Below are positions 48,588 through 60,216 of a stretch of DNA of 64,000 nt, piece by piece (positions within the stretch are counted from its first letter, which is position 1; the number at the start of each line of letters is the position of its first letter). Under the pieces are notes generated by a model that saw only the letters and a program-made list of their open reading frames with translations, ran no database searches and was not told the origin of the DNA. The position numbers and the translations under genes are program-made. Source of the stretch: an uncultured Paracoccaceae bacterium (GTDB lineage: Bacteria > Pseudomonadota > Alphaproteobacteria > Rhodobacterales > Rhodobacteraceae); assembly GCA_937872465.1 (NCBI GenBank), contig CALMSR010000068.1, positions 1-64,000 on the forward strand, in the 5' to 3' direction.

Positions 48588-49146
48588 TTAAGGCGGCGGC
48601 TCGCGGAACGCATGACGGGCATGCCGCAGCCGCATGGCCGCGGTCAGGAAGGTCAGGCCCGCGAAGCCGAGGGCGAGGGCCGCAAAGCCGCCGGGCCAGA
48701 GGCAGAGCCGACGAAGAAGGCGATGGTCTCGGTCCCCTCCAGCAGCCCGCCGGAACAATGGATCGACTTCGCGCCCCGCGCGCGGGTCTCCAGCCCGCGC
48801 TTCTCGGCCAGGATGGCGAAGCCGAGAAAGCTCGCGCCATTGACGTAGAAGGAGAGGAGCAGCACCGCCCCGGCGACGGCATTGCTGCCGGGCTCCAGAA
48901 GGACGAAGCCGAGCGGCACCGCGCCATAGACCAGGAAATCCGCGGTGATGTCGAAATAGCCGCCGAGATCGGTCCGGCGCGTGGCCCGCGCCGTCGAGCC
49001 CGTCCGCGAGCCGCGAGGCCGCGAGCGGCAGGAGCGCCCAGCCCGGCGAGGGTGAGCGCATCGGCGCCCAGGCCCCGCGCCGCCAGCCAGCGCCCCGCCC
49101 GGTCGAGCGGCGGGTCGATCAGGGGGCGGATCAGCCCATCGAGCAT
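48588..49146 (-). pseudogene. Frameshifted CDP-alcohol phosphatidyltransferase
   Basis: The start MLDGLIRPLIDPPLDRAGRW with GLGADALTLAGL is a good family N-terminus. The frame then changes near 49030 to SRLADGLDGA, changes again near 48995 to RRTDLGGYFDITADF and the membrane part VPLGFVLLEPGSNAVAGAV, and returns near 48712 to CLWPGGFAALALGFAGL. The catalytic pattern DG..DG.AR...G...D...D is thus split over two frames, and about 15-20 residues after the first helix appear to be missing. Either the gene is a decaying phospholipid-head-group transferase or the sequence has several indel errors. It sits four bases after the TRAP permease gene. Confidence 0.8.
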
Positions 49147-49149
49147 GAG

Positions 49150-50505
49150 TCAGCCCGCCAGGACCCGCGGCAGGAACAGCACGATCGCGGGAAAGCCGAG
49201 CAGCAGCGCCACCCGCAGGATCTCGGCGAGGAAGAACGGCGTCACCCCACGGAAGGTCGCGGCCATCGGCGTCTCCGGGTCGAGCGAGGAGATGATGAAG
49301 ACGTTCATGCCCACCGGCGGCGTGATCAGGCCGAGCTCCACCACGATCAGCGCGAGGATCCCGAACCAGATCTTGAGCTCCTCGGTCGACATGCCGAAGG
49401 CGCCCTCGGCGCCGGCATGGAGCCCGCCGTTGATCTCCACCAGCACCGGCCAGAAGAACGGGATCGCGAGCAGGATCATCGAGAGCGAATCCATCAGGCA
49501 GCCGAGCAGGATCAGCGCCAAGAGCAGCAGCACCAGGATCGCCAGCGGCGGCAGGCCGGAGCCGCCGAGCCAGGCCGCGGTCGCCTGGGGCACGCCGCCG
49601 CGGCTCATGAAGATCTTCAGGAGTTCCGCCCCGAGCAGGATCAGATAGATCATGCCCGTGGTGCGCGCGGTCTCGAGCAGCGCCGCGCGCAGCGCCGCCC
49701 AGCCGAGCAGCCGACGGGCGGCCCCGTAGAGCGTCACGAGAAACACCCCCGCCGCCGCCGCCGGGGTCGGGGTGAAGAGCCCGCCATAGATGCCGCCGAT
49801 CACCAGCCCGAAGATCACCGCCACCGGGATGACGCCGAGGCTCGCCCGGCGGAACTCGGCCGCCCCGACCGCTTCGCTGGGCGGTCCCGAGGCGGGGCGG
49901 AGCGCCACCACCAGCGCGATGGTGGCGAGAAACATCGCCACCGCGATCATGCCGGGCAGGAGTGCCGCCATGAACATGGTCACGATATTGGCCTCGACCA
50001 GCACCGCATAGAGCACCAGCACCACCGACGGCGGGATCAGGATGCCGAGCACGCCGCCGGCGGCGAGCGTGCCGGTGGCGAACGGCCCGGAATAGCCATG
50101 GGCCTTCAGCTCCGGCAGGGCGACCCGGCCCATGGTCGAGGCGGTGGCGAGCGAGGAGCCGCAGACCGCGCCGAAGCCCGCGCAGGCGGTGATCGCCGCC
50201 ATGGCGAGCCCGCCGCGCAGCCAGCCGAACCAGGCGCGCGCGGCCCGGAAGAGATCCTGGGAAAGCCCGGCGCGGGCGGCGAGCGCGCCCATCAGCACGA
50301 ACATCGGCACCACCGAGAGGTCGTAGGTGGCGAACTGGCCGTAGGCGAGCGTCTTGAGCTGGGCGAGCAGGATCGCCGGCCCCCCGAGCACCGCGATGCC
50401 GGCGCCGCCCACCAGGATCATCGCATAGGCGATGGGCATGCGCGCGGCGATGAGGGCGACGAGGATCGCGAGCCCGGCAAAGCCCGTCGCCAGCGCGTCG
50501 AGCAT
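49150..50505 (-). CDS. dctM: TRAP transporter large permease (DctM-like)
   Basis: A 451-residue inner-membrane protein with about 12 helices, belonging to the ion-transporter superfamily part of tripartite periplasmic transporters. Markers are ARMPIAYAMILVG, GFGAVCGSSLATASTMGRV, GGVLGILIPPSVVLVLY and LGLITPPVGMNVFI. It uses the sodium or proton gradient to import the solute captured by the periplasmic receptor. It follows the small permease gene after six bases. Confidence 0.94.
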   Translation of the reverse strand: MLDALATGFAGLAILVALIAARMPIAYAMILVGGAGIAVLGGPAILLAQLKTLAYGQFATYDLSVVPMFVLMGALAARAGLSQDLFRAARAWFGWLRGGLAMAAITACAGFGAVCGSSLATASTMGRVALPELKAHGYSGPFATGTLAAGGVLGILIPPSVVLVLYAVLVEANIVTMFMAALLPGMIAVAMFLATIALVVALRPASGPPSEAVGAAEFRRASLGVIPVAVIFGLVIGGIYGGLFTPTPAAAAGVFLVTLYGAARRLLGWAALRAALLETARTTGMIYLILLGAELLKIFMSRGGVPQATAAWLGGSGLPPLAILVLLLLALILLGCLMDSLSMILLAIPFFWPVLVEINGGLHAGAEGAFGMSTEELKIWFGILALIVVELGLITPPVGMNVFIISSLDPETPMAATFRGVTPFFLAEILRVALLLGFPAIVLFLPRVLAG

Positions 50506-50511
50506 CGCGGC

Positions 50512-51018
50512 TCAGGACGCCTTCGCGGCGCGGCGGGCGTCCTGGAGGCTGACCAGCGCCGCCGCCGCCAGGAGGATCAGCGCGGCGAGCACCGGCACGA
50601 AGGCCCACCAGACCGGCACCTGCAGGATCGCGGTGGTGAGATTGTAGGCGCGCTGGTCCAGGAGTCCGAACCACATGCGCTCGGCGAGCAGCAGGCTGAA
50701 GCCGAGCGCCACGCAGGCCGCCACCATGCCGAGCCGCGCGATCCAGCGCCGCGACGCGCGGGCGGTGAAGATGTCGGCGCTGACATTGGCGCCGCTGATC
50801 TGGCAATAGGGCAGGAAGAGGAAGACCGCCACTGCCACGCCCATCTCGGTCAGCTCGAAGGTGCCGGGAAACGGCCGTCCGGCCAACGCCTGGGCGAGGA
50901 TCGACCAGGCGTTGACGCAGACCACCGCCACCAGAAGCAGGCCGCCGGCCAGCGCGAAGCCCTCGGCCAGCCGCGCGACCGCGCCCGCCAGCCCGCGCCG
51001 TTCCGCCGCCTGCGCCAT
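50512..51018 (-). CDS. dctQ: TRAP transporter small permease (DctQ-like)
   Basis: A 168-residue inner-membrane protein with four hydrophobic helices. The family pattern is seen in WSILAQALAGRPFPGTFELTE and LPYCQISGANVSADIFTAR. It bridges receptor and large permease. It follows the receptor gene directly (stop at 51019, start at 51018), so the three genes form one operon in the order P-Q-M. Confidence 0.92.
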   Translation of the reverse strand: MAQAAERRGLAGAVARLAEGFALAGGLLLVAVVCVNAWSILAQALAGRPFPGTFELTEMGVAVAVFLFLPYCQISGANVSADIFTARASRRWIARLGMVAACVALGFSLLLAERMWFGLLDQRAYNLTTAILQVPVWWAFVPVLAALILLAAAALVSLQDARRAAKAS

Positions 51019-52059
51019 TCAGGAGCCGCCGGCGGCATTCTCCGCGATGGCGGCGCGGGCGCGCTCCACGAGCCCGGCGCCGTCGATGCCCTGGCTCGCC
51101 ATATCCGCCACCCAGCGGTCGACGACCGGGGCGACCGCCGCCTCGAAGGCCGCGGTCTCCTCCGGGGTAAGGCGGTAGTAGTTGACCCCGGCCTCCTGCG
51201 AGATGGCGATGCCGGCGTCGTCGGCGCGGCGCCAGATATGGCCGAGCTCCTCCGCCCAGGCCGCGTCGCTCGCGTCGAGGAAGGCCTGCTGGATGTCGGG
51301 CGGCAGGCCGTTCCAGCGCTCGAGGTTCATGGAGAGCTGGAAGGTCGAGCTGCCGAGCCGGACCTGGCCGTCACCGTCCACCTGGAAGCCGGTCTGCTCC
51401 TGCAGCTTCAGGGGCGGCACGATGTCCCAGGGCAGGAGCGCGCCATCGACCACCTTGCGCGAGAGCGCCTGCGGCAGATCCGGCACCGGCATGGCCACCG
51501 GATTGGCCCCGAGCGCCTCGATCACCCAGGCGCCGGTGCGCGAGGGCGTGCGCAGGTTCAGCCCGGCGAGATCGGCCGGGGCATGGACCTCGCGATCGAC
51601 CATGTGCAGCCCGTTGCCGGTATGGACCTGCAGGAACATCACCTCGAGCCCGGCGTAATCCTCGGCGAGATCGGCGTCGAACAACGCCCGCATGGCGAGG
51701 TTCGCCGCACTCGGGTCGTTGCGATAGACCGTCGGAAGCTCGAAGACCTCCGTGCGCGGAAAGAGCCCGGGCGTGTAGCCGTTCAGCGTCCAGACCAGAT
51801 CCACCACGCCGTCGCGGGCCTGGGAGACCAGCTCCGGCGGCTTGCCGCCGAGCGACATGGAGGGATAGATCTCGATATCCACCCGACCGCCCGAATTCGC
51901 CTCGACCCGCTCCACCCAGGGCGCGATGATCTCGGTATGCGAGGGCGTGAGCTCCGAGAGGAAATGGTGCAGCTTGAACTTGTATTCCTGGGCGCCGGCG
52001 GCGGCCGCCAGCACGAGTGCGGATGCGAGCGCGGCGGCGCCCGCAGAAATCCTGAGCAT
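51019..52059 (-). CDS. dctP: TRAP transporter periplasmic receptor (DctP-like)
   Basis: A 346-residue solute-binding protein. Signal peptide residues 1-23 (cleaved after AAGAQ), then YKFKLHHFLSELTPSH, ANSGGRVDIEIYPSMSLGG and the substrate-binding DLAGLNLRTPSR, in which the arginine usually pairs with a carboxylate of the ligand. This points to an organic acid. The ATG at 52059 is preceded by GGGGAAGGATCGG. The longer open frame upstream contains a repeat element and is not coding. Divergent from an M20 hydrolase gene. Confidence 0.92.
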   Translation of the reverse strand: MLRISAGAAALASALVLAAAAGAQEYKFKLHHFLSELTPSHTEIIAPWVERVEANSGGRVDIEIYPSMSLGGKPPELVSQARDGVVDLVWTLNGYTPGLFPRTEVFELPTVYRNDPSAANLAMRALFDADLAEDYAGLEVMFLQVHTGNGLHMVDREVHAPADLAGLNLRTPSRTGAWVIEALGANPVAMPVPDLPQALSRKVVDGALLPWDIVPPLKLQEQTGFQVDGDGQVRLGSSTFQLSMNLERWNGLPPDIQQAFLDASDAAWAEELGHIWRRADDAGIAISQEAGVNYYRLTPEETAAFEAAVAPVVDRWVADMASQGIDGAGLVERARAAIAENAAGGS

Positions 52060-52189
52060 CGGTCCGATCCTTCCCCATCGCGCCGTCCCGTTTGACGCGC
52101 GTGACCGGCGCCACAAGTATCCGCCCCGCCGCTGCGCCGCAACAGCAATGCCGGGCAATCGCATCTGGTCCCCCATTCTTCCCGCTACG

Positions 52190-52336
52190 ACCTGACCGCC
52201 CCGAGATGAGGGCAGCGCACGACCCGGCGGGTGCAAAGCGCCCGCGTCGTGCCGGAGGCACGCCTTCGGCGAGACGGGGCGGGGCGGGCGCTGCCCGGCG
52301 GTGCCGCCGGGCGGGATGGCGGCGCTAGGTGCGCGC
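52190..52336 (-). repeat. Dispersed folded intergenic repeat, copy D
   Basis: On the minus strand it runs parallel to copy C from CGCGCACCTAGCG through CCGCCCGGCGGCACCGCCGG, the GCGCCCGCCCCGCCCCG tract, CGCCGAAGGCGTGCCTCCGG, GACGCGGGCGCTT and GCGCTGCCCTCATCTC. The outer stem has two changes relative to copy C. It lies in the 391-base gap between divergent dctP and the M20 hydrolase; the remainder of the gap shows nothing else. Confidence 0.85.
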
Positions 52337-52450
52337 GGAACTCCAATCGGCAACGACGCGCGGTCAATTGCGATCACCCCGAACAGCAATGCCGTGCGGC
52401 TGGACGAATCGGCGCATCGGGACAAGACTTGGCGGCAAAGGAACATTGCC

Positions 52451-53743
52451 ATGTCTGACCTCGCGGAAGCGCTCGGCGCCGCCGTCGCCGACCGGCGGGA
52501 GGATGCGATCGCGCTCACCCAGGCGCTGGTGCGAATCCCGACAGTCAATCCGCCAGGCGAGAACTACCGCGCGATCTGCGACCTGATCGCCGCACGGCTC
52601 GCGCCCCAGGGCTTCGCCATCGACTTCGTCCGGGGCGAGGGCGCGCCGGGCGACAGCGACCGCTATCCGCGCTGGAACGTGATCGCGCGGCGCGAGGGCG
52701 CGCGGCCGGGGCCCTGCGTGCATTTCAACGGCCATGTCGACGTGGTGGAGGTGGGCCAGGGCTGGACGCGCGATCCCTTCGCGGCGGATCTGAGCGACGG
52801 CCGCATCTGGGGGCGGGGCACCTGCGACATGAAGGGTGGACTCGCCGCGGCGATCGTGGCGGTCGAGGCCTTCCTCGCCCTGCGCCCGGATCATGCGGGC
52901 GCCATCGAGATCTCGGGCACCGCCGACGAGGAGACCGGCGGCTACGGCGGCGTCGCGCATCTCGCCGAGCGCGGCTGGTTCAGCCCCGGCCGGGTCGACC
53001 ACGTCATCATCCCCGAGCCGCTGAACAAGGACCGGATCTGCCTCGGCCACCGCGGCGTCTGGTGGGCGGAGGTGGAGACCTTCGGGCGCATCGCCCATGG
53101 CTCGATGCCCTTCCTCGGCGATTGCGCCGTGCGCCACATGGGCGCGGTGATCGCCGAGATGGAGGAGAGCCTCTTTCCCGCCCTCGCCGCGCGGCAGACG
53201 GCGATGCCGGTGGTGCCGGAGGCGGCGCGCGCCTCCACGCTCAACATCAATTCGCTGCACGGCGGCCAGGAGGAGCGCGCCGCGGATTTCACCGGCTGGC
53301 CCTCGCCCTGCGTGCCCGACAGCTGCCGCATGATCATCGACCGCCGCTTCATCGCCGAGGAGGATCTCTCGCAAGTCAAGGACGAGTTCCGCGACACGCT
53401 GGAGCGCGCGCGGCAACGCGGCCGCGACTTTCGCTACGATATCAGGGATATGCACGAGGTCCTTCCCACGATGACCGAAGCGGATACGCCCGTGGCGGCC
53501 GCGCTCGCCCGCGCGGTCGAGGCGCGGCTGGGGCGCCGGCCCGCCTTCGTGGTCTCGCCCGGCACCTACGACCAGAAGCACATCGACCGGATCGGCAAGC
53601 TGAAGAATTGCGTGGCCTACGGCCCGGGCATACTGGATCTTGCGCATCAACCCGACGAATATGTCGCCGTCGGGGATCTGCTCGACGCCGCAGCCGTGAT
53701 GGCCGTCGCCCTGGCCGAGCTTCTCGAGGGCGGTGCGGAATGA
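52451..53743 (+). CDS. M20-family amidohydrolase (ArgE/DapE type)
   Basis: A 430-residue cytosolic zinc hydrolase that removes an acyl group from an amino acid or similar amide. The metal site is complete: HFNGHVDVV (His, Asp), GRGTCDMKGG (bridging Asp), SGTADEETGG (catalytic and ligand Glu) and HQPDEYV near the C-terminus (last His). Annotation as acetylornithine deacetylase or succinyl-diaminopimelate desuccinylase would be a guess; the next genes are a peptide-type ABC importer, so hydrolysis of an imported N-acyl amino acid or peptide is more likely. Start ATG 52451; GCAAAGGAAC lies upstream. Confidence 0.88.
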   Translation: MSDLAEALGAAVADRREDAIALTQALVRIPTVNPPGENYRAICDLIAARLAPQGFAIDFVRGEGAPGDSDRYPRWNVIARREGARPGPCVHFNGHVDVVEVGQGWTRDPFAADLSDGRIWGRGTCDMKGGLAAAIVAVEAFLALRPDHAGAIEISGTADEETGGYGGVAHLAERGWFSPGRVDHVIIPEPLNKDRICLGHRGVWWAEVETFGRIAHGSMPFLGDCAVRHMGAVIAEMEESLFPALAARQTAMPVVPEAARASTLNINSLHGGQEERAADFTGWPSPCVPDSCRMIIDRRFIAEEDLSQVKDEFRDTLERARQRGRDFRYDIRDMHEVLPTMTEADTPVAAALARAVEARLGRRPAFVVSPGTYDQKHIDRIGKLKNCVAYGPGILDLAHQPDEYVAVGDLLDAAAVMAVALAELLEGGAE

Positions 53744-53787
53744 CCGGCGGGGCGCGCGCCCCGGACAGGTGAGGGTGGAGGATTAGG

Positions 53788-55263
53788 ATGAAGCGACTTT
53801 CCCTGGCCCTGGCGGGCTGCCTCATGGTGCTCGCCGGGGCCGCGGCCGCGCAGCGCAGCGACATCACGATCGGCATGCAGCTGGAGCCGCCCAATCTGGA
53901 CCCCACCGCCGGCGCCGCGGCGGCCATCGACGAGGTGGTCTATGCCAATGTCTTCGAGGGGCTGACGCGCTTCGGCCCGGACGGCGAGGTCCTCCCGGCC
54001 CTGGCGGAGAGCTGGGAGATCGCCCCCGACGGGCTCTCCTGGGTCTTCAACCTCCGCGAGGGCGTCAGCTTCCACGACGGCCTGCCCTTCACCGCCGAGG
54101 ACGTGGTCTTCTCCTTCGACCGGGCGATGGCCGAGGGTTCGACCAATGCCCAGAAGCAGCTCTTCGACGGCATCAACGAGGTGACGGCGATCGACGACAC
54201 CACCCTCGAGATCGGCCTCGATGTGCCCAAGGGCTCGCTGCTCTCCAACCTCGCCTGGGGCGATGCCGTCATCGTCTCGCCGGCGAGCGCGGAGGGCAAT
54301 GCCACGAATCCGATCGGCACCGGGCCGTTCAGGTTCTCGCAATGGGTGCAGGGCGACCGGATCGAGCTCGTTCGCAACGAGGAATACTGGGGCGAGAAGC
54401 CGGCGCTCGGGAAGGTCACCTTCAAGTTCATCTCCGACCCCACCGCGGCCTTCGCGGCGATGATGGCGGGCGACCTCGACGCCTTCCCGGTCTTTCCGGC
54501 GCCCGAGAACCTGGCGCAGTTCGAGGCCGATCCGCGCTTCTCGGTCATCGTCGGCTCCACCGAGGGCGAGACGATCCTCGCCATGAACAACGCCCGCCCG
54601 CCCTTCGACGACATCCGCGTGCGACGGGCCGTGGCTCATGCCATCGACCGGCAGGCGGTGATCGACGGCGCGATGTTCGGCTACGGCACGCCGATCGGCA
54701 GCCATTTTGCGCCGCATAACCCGGCCTACGAGGACCTGACCGCGAAATCGGCCTATGACCCGGAGCTTTCCAGGGCGCTGCTCGCGGAGGCGGGCCATCC
54801 CGAGGGCTTCTCCACCACGCTGACGCTGCCGCCGCCCTCCTACGCCCGGCGCGGCGGCGAGATCGTCGCGAGCCAGCTGCGCGCGGTCGGGATCGAGGTG
54901 GAGATCGTCAATGTCGAATGGGCGCAATGGCTGGAGCAGGTCTTCACCAGCAAGGATTTCGGCCTGACCATCGTCAGCCATACCGAGCCGATGGACATCG
55001 GCATCTACGCGCGCAAGGACTATTACTTCGGCAATGACGACCCGGTGATGCGGGCGCTGATGCTGGGGCTCGACGCCACCTCCGACGAGACCGAGCGCAC
55101 CGCGATCCTGCGGGCGGCCCAGGAACGCGTGGCCGACCAGCAGGTCAACGCCTTCCTCTTCCAGCTCGCCAAGTCCGGCGTCGCGGATGCGCGCATCGAG
55201 GGGCTCTGGGCGAACATGCCGACCCAGGCCAACGACATGACGGGCGTGCACTGGAAGGAGTGA
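53788..55263 (+). CDS. Peptide/nickel-type ABC transporter solute-binding protein
   Basis: A 491-residue periplasmic protein of the DppA/OppA family. Signal peptide residues 1-21 end at GAAAAQ. ITIGMQLEPPNLDPT at the mature N-terminus, VYANVFEGLTRFGPDGEV, FNLREGVSFHDG and GTGPFRFSQW are typical. Ligands in this family include di- and oligopeptides, glutathione and opines. It lies 44 bases after the M20 hydrolase gene. The matching permeases and ATPase come later, after one inserted dehydrogenase gene. Confidence 0.92.
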   Translation: MKRLSLALAGCLMVLAGAAAAQRSDITIGMQLEPPNLDPTAGAAAAIDEVVYANVFEGLTRFGPDGEVLPALAESWEIAPDGLSWVFNLREGVSFHDGLPFTAEDVVFSFDRAMAEGSTNAQKQLFDGINEVTAIDDTTLEIGLDVPKGSLLSNLAWGDAVIVSPASAEGNATNPIGTGPFRFSQWVQGDRIELVRNEEYWGEKPALGKVTFKFISDPTAAFAAMMAGDLDAFPVFPAPENLAQFEADPRFSVIVGSTEGETILAMNNARPPFDDIRVRRAVAHAIDRQAVIDGAMFGYGTPIGSHFAPHNPAYEDLTAKSAYDPELSRALLAEAGHPEGFSTTLTLPPPSYARRGGEIVASQLRAVGIEVEIVNVEWAQWLEQVFTSKDFGLTIVSHTEPMDIGIYARKDYYFGNDDPVMRALMLGLDATSDETERTAILRAAQERVADQQVNAFLFQLAKSGVADARIEGLWANMPTQANDMTGVHWKE

Positions 55264-55381
55264 GGCGCCCGATCCCGCAGGCCGCGGGCTGAGATCGGCC
55301 CGCGCCCGGTTTGCCTCCCGGTCGCGCATCGCTATGGTGCCGGCGGGCCGGCGCCCGGCCGAAGCGATGGGGATGCGACAG

Positions 55382-56425
55382 ATGAAGGCCGCCGTCTACG
55401 AGCGCTACGGATCCGCCGACGTCGTCGCGATCGCGGAGGTCCCGCGGCCCGCGGCCGGGAAAGGGGCGGTCCTCGTCAGGGTCGCCGCCGCCTCGGTCTC
55501 CACGGCGGACTGGCGCATGCGCGCCTCGGCCTTTCCCGGCGGGCTCTGGCTGCCGGGCCGGCTGATGACCGGGCTCTTCGCCCCGAGACACCGCATCCTC
55601 GGCACCGATTTCGCCGGCACAATCGCCGAGACCGGCCCCGGCGTGACGCGCTGGAAGGCGGGCGACGCGGTCTTCGGCTTCTCCGGCCACGGGGGCCACG
55701 CGGAGTATCTCGCCATGCCGCAGGACGGGCCCATGGCCGCGATCCACCCACGCACCGGCTTCGAGGAGGCCGCCGCGACGCCCTTCGGGGCGCTCTCGGC
55801 GCTGGTCTTCCTGCGGGACTTCGCGCGGCTCCGGGCCGGCCAGCGCATCCTCGTGCTCGGCGCCTCGGGCGGGGTAGGGGCCTTCGCGGTCCAGATCGCC
55901 CGGCATCTCGGCGCCGAGGTCACGGGCGTCGCGAGCGGCGCCAATCTCGACCTCCTCCGCGACCTCGGCGCCGCCCAGGGGATCGACTACACCCGCGAGG
56001 ATTTCGCGGCGCGCGGCCAGCGCTGGGATGCGATCCTCGACACGGTGGGGGCGACGCGCTTCGCGGAGGCCCGCAAGGCGCTCACGCCGGAGGGCGTCTA
56101 CATCCCGCTCGAATTCGGCCTGAAGGAGGCGGGCCAGGCGCTGGCCAGCGCGATCCGGGGCGGCCCGCGCATGCGGCTCGGCGTCTCCGGGGACACGAGC
56201 GCGGATCTCGAAATCCTCGCCGGGCTGCTCGGGCGCGGCGAGATCCGGGGCGTCATCGACGAGATCTTCCCCCTCGCGGCCATCGCCGAGGCGTATCGGC
56301 GGGTGGAAAGCCGCCACAAGCGCGGCGCGGTGATCCTCGCGATCGACCCCGAAGCGATCGCCCGGCGCGCGCAGGCACCGGCAATGGCAGCGCCGAAGCT
56401 GGCATTCGGAGCCGACGCGCTCTAG
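55382..56425 (+). CDS. Medium-chain dehydrogenase/reductase, quinone-oxidoreductase-like
   Basis: A 347-residue NADPH-dependent oxidoreductase. The N-terminal GroES-like domain has TADWRMRA and GTDFAGTIAETGPGV; the Rossmann motif is VLGASGGVGAFAVQIA, with HLGAEVTGV after it. The zinc-binding cysteines of alcohol dehydrogenases are absent, so it belongs to the zinc-independent quinone reductase branch. It separates the binding-protein gene from its permeases, an odd place. I use ATG 55382; ATGs at 55367 and 55373 are in frame. A C-terminal tail of about 20 residues is rich in alanine. Confidence 0.85.
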   Translation: MKAAVYERYGSADVVAIAEVPRPAAGKGAVLVRVAAASVSTADWRMRASAFPGGLWLPGRLMTGLFAPRHRILGTDFAGTIAETGPGVTRWKAGDAVFGFSGHGGHAEYLAMPQDGPMAAIHPRTGFEEAAATPFGALSALVFLRDFARLRAGQRILVLGASGGVGAFAVQIARHLGAEVTGVASGANLDLLRDLGAAQGIDYTREDFAARGQRWDAILDTVGATRFAEARKALTPEGVYIPLEFGLKEAGQALASAIRGGPRMRLGVSGDTSADLEILAGLLGRGEIRGVIDEIFPLAAIAEAYRRVESRHKRGAVILAIDPEAIARRAQAPAMAAPKLAFGADAL

Positions 56426-56465
56426 GGTCCGCGCGACGCGCCCCGCGAGAAGGCTCCGCCACCCC

Positions 56466-57412
<947 letters not shown>

Positions 57413-57413
<1 letters not shown>

Positions 57414-58221
57414 TGCGCATGCTGGTGACAGGGGGGGCGCTGGCCGGCATCTTCGCGCTGGCGGCACTCCTCTCCTTCTTCTGGACGCCCTACGACGTCG
57501 CCGTGCTCGACATCGCGGCCAAGCTCCAGCCGCCCTCGGCGGCGCATTGGTTCGGCACCGATCACTTCGGCCGCGACGTCTTCTCCATGATCATGGTCGG
57601 GGCGCGCGTCTCCATCGCCGTGGCGCTGGTGGCGGTCGGGATCGGCATGGGGCTCGGCGTGCCGCTCGGCCTCGCCGCCGCCGCGAGCCGCGGCTCGCAT
57701 CTCGACGAGATCATCATGCGCGGCAACGACCTCGTCTTCGCCTTCCCGGCGCTCCTGATCGCCATCATGATCACCGCGGTCTTCGGCCCCTCGGCGCTGA
57801 ACGCGATCATCGCCATCGGCATCTTCAACATCCCCGTCTTCGCGCGCCTGACCCGCGGCGCCGCGCTCTCGCTCTGGACCCGCGACTTCATCCTCGCCGC
57901 CCGGGTCGCGGGCAAGGGCCGGGTGCGCATCTCGCTCGAGCACATCCTGCCCAATCTCGCGAACCTCCTGATCGTCCAGGGCACCATCCAGTTCTCGCTC
58001 GGCATCCTCGCCGAGGCGGGGCTGAGCTATGTCGGGCTCGGCGCCCAGCCGCCCACGCCCTCCTGGGGCCGGATGCTGGCCGAGAGCCAGACGATGATCT
58101 CCTTCGCGCCCTGGCTCGCGCTCTTTCCCGGCTTCGCGATCGTGCTCACGGTTCTGGGGCTCAATCTCATGGGCGACGGGCTGCGCGACCTGCTCGACCC
58201 GCGAATCCGGCGGGCCCGGGC

Positions 58222-58225
<4 letters not shown>
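57413..58225 (+). CDS. Peptide-type ABC transporter permease (DppC-like)
   Basis: A 270-residue inner-membrane protein with five or six helices. HWFGTDHFGRDVFS is the DppC hallmark, and the ATPase-contact loop is FILAARVAGKGRVRISLEHI. ATG 57413 overlaps the DppB-like stop; a second ATG two codons on is possible. It overlaps the ATPase gene by four bases. Confidence 0.93.
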
Positions 58226-59808
<1,583 letters not shown>

Positions 59809-59861
59809 CGGCCGGCGCGACGGCGTGCTAGACCATGCGATCCGACCGGAGACCGGACCGC

Positions 59862-60203
59862 ATGCCCCTGAGCCTGATCTACGTGCTGCTCGGCGCCGCC
59901 ATCGCCGCCGAGGTGGTGGCGACCACGGCGCTCGCCCGCTCCGACGGCCTGACCCGGCTGGTGCCGAGCCTCCTGGCCTTCGCCTTCTACGCGGTCGCCT
60001 TCTGGTTCCTCGCCTATGCGCTCAGGGTGATGCCGACCGGCATCGTCTATGCGATCTGGTCGGGCCTCGGGATCGTGCTGATCGCGGCGGTCTCCTGGAT
60101 CTGGTACGACCAGCGCCTCGACCTTCCCGCCCTCCTGGGGCTCGGGCTGATCATCCTCGGGGTGCTGGTCGTGAACCTCTTCTCGAACTCCATGCCGCAT
60201 TGA
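59862..60203 (+). CDS. Small multidrug resistance (EmrE-like) transporter
   Basis: A 113-residue inner-membrane protein with four helices. The essential glutamate is E17 in AAIAAEVVATTAL, and SDGLTRLVPS, FWFLAYALRVMPTGIVYAIWSGLG and LGLGLIILGVLVVNLFS are classic SMR segments. SMR proteins exchange protons for quaternary cations, guanidinium or polyamines; the substrate is not predictable. I start at ATG 59862, since the nine extra codons from 59835 are hydrophilic and atypical. Confidence 0.93.
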   Translation: MPLSLIYVLLGAAIAAEVVATTALARSDGLTRLVPSLLAFAFYAVAFWFLAYALRVMPTGIVYAIWSGLGIVLIAAVSWIWYDQRLDLPALLGLGLIILGVLVVNLFSNSMPH

Positions 60204-60216
60204 CCGGAGCGGGCGC

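Noticed and set aside
9831..52336. Dispersed repeats as a CRISPR array
   Set aside because: Copies are 13-23 kb apart or more, lie in both orientations, and have no spacer arrangement or cas genes.
9831..52336. Dispersed repeats as ordinary terminators
   Set aside because: Copies D and E lie between divergent genes and copy B precedes cysE; no U-tracts follow the stems.
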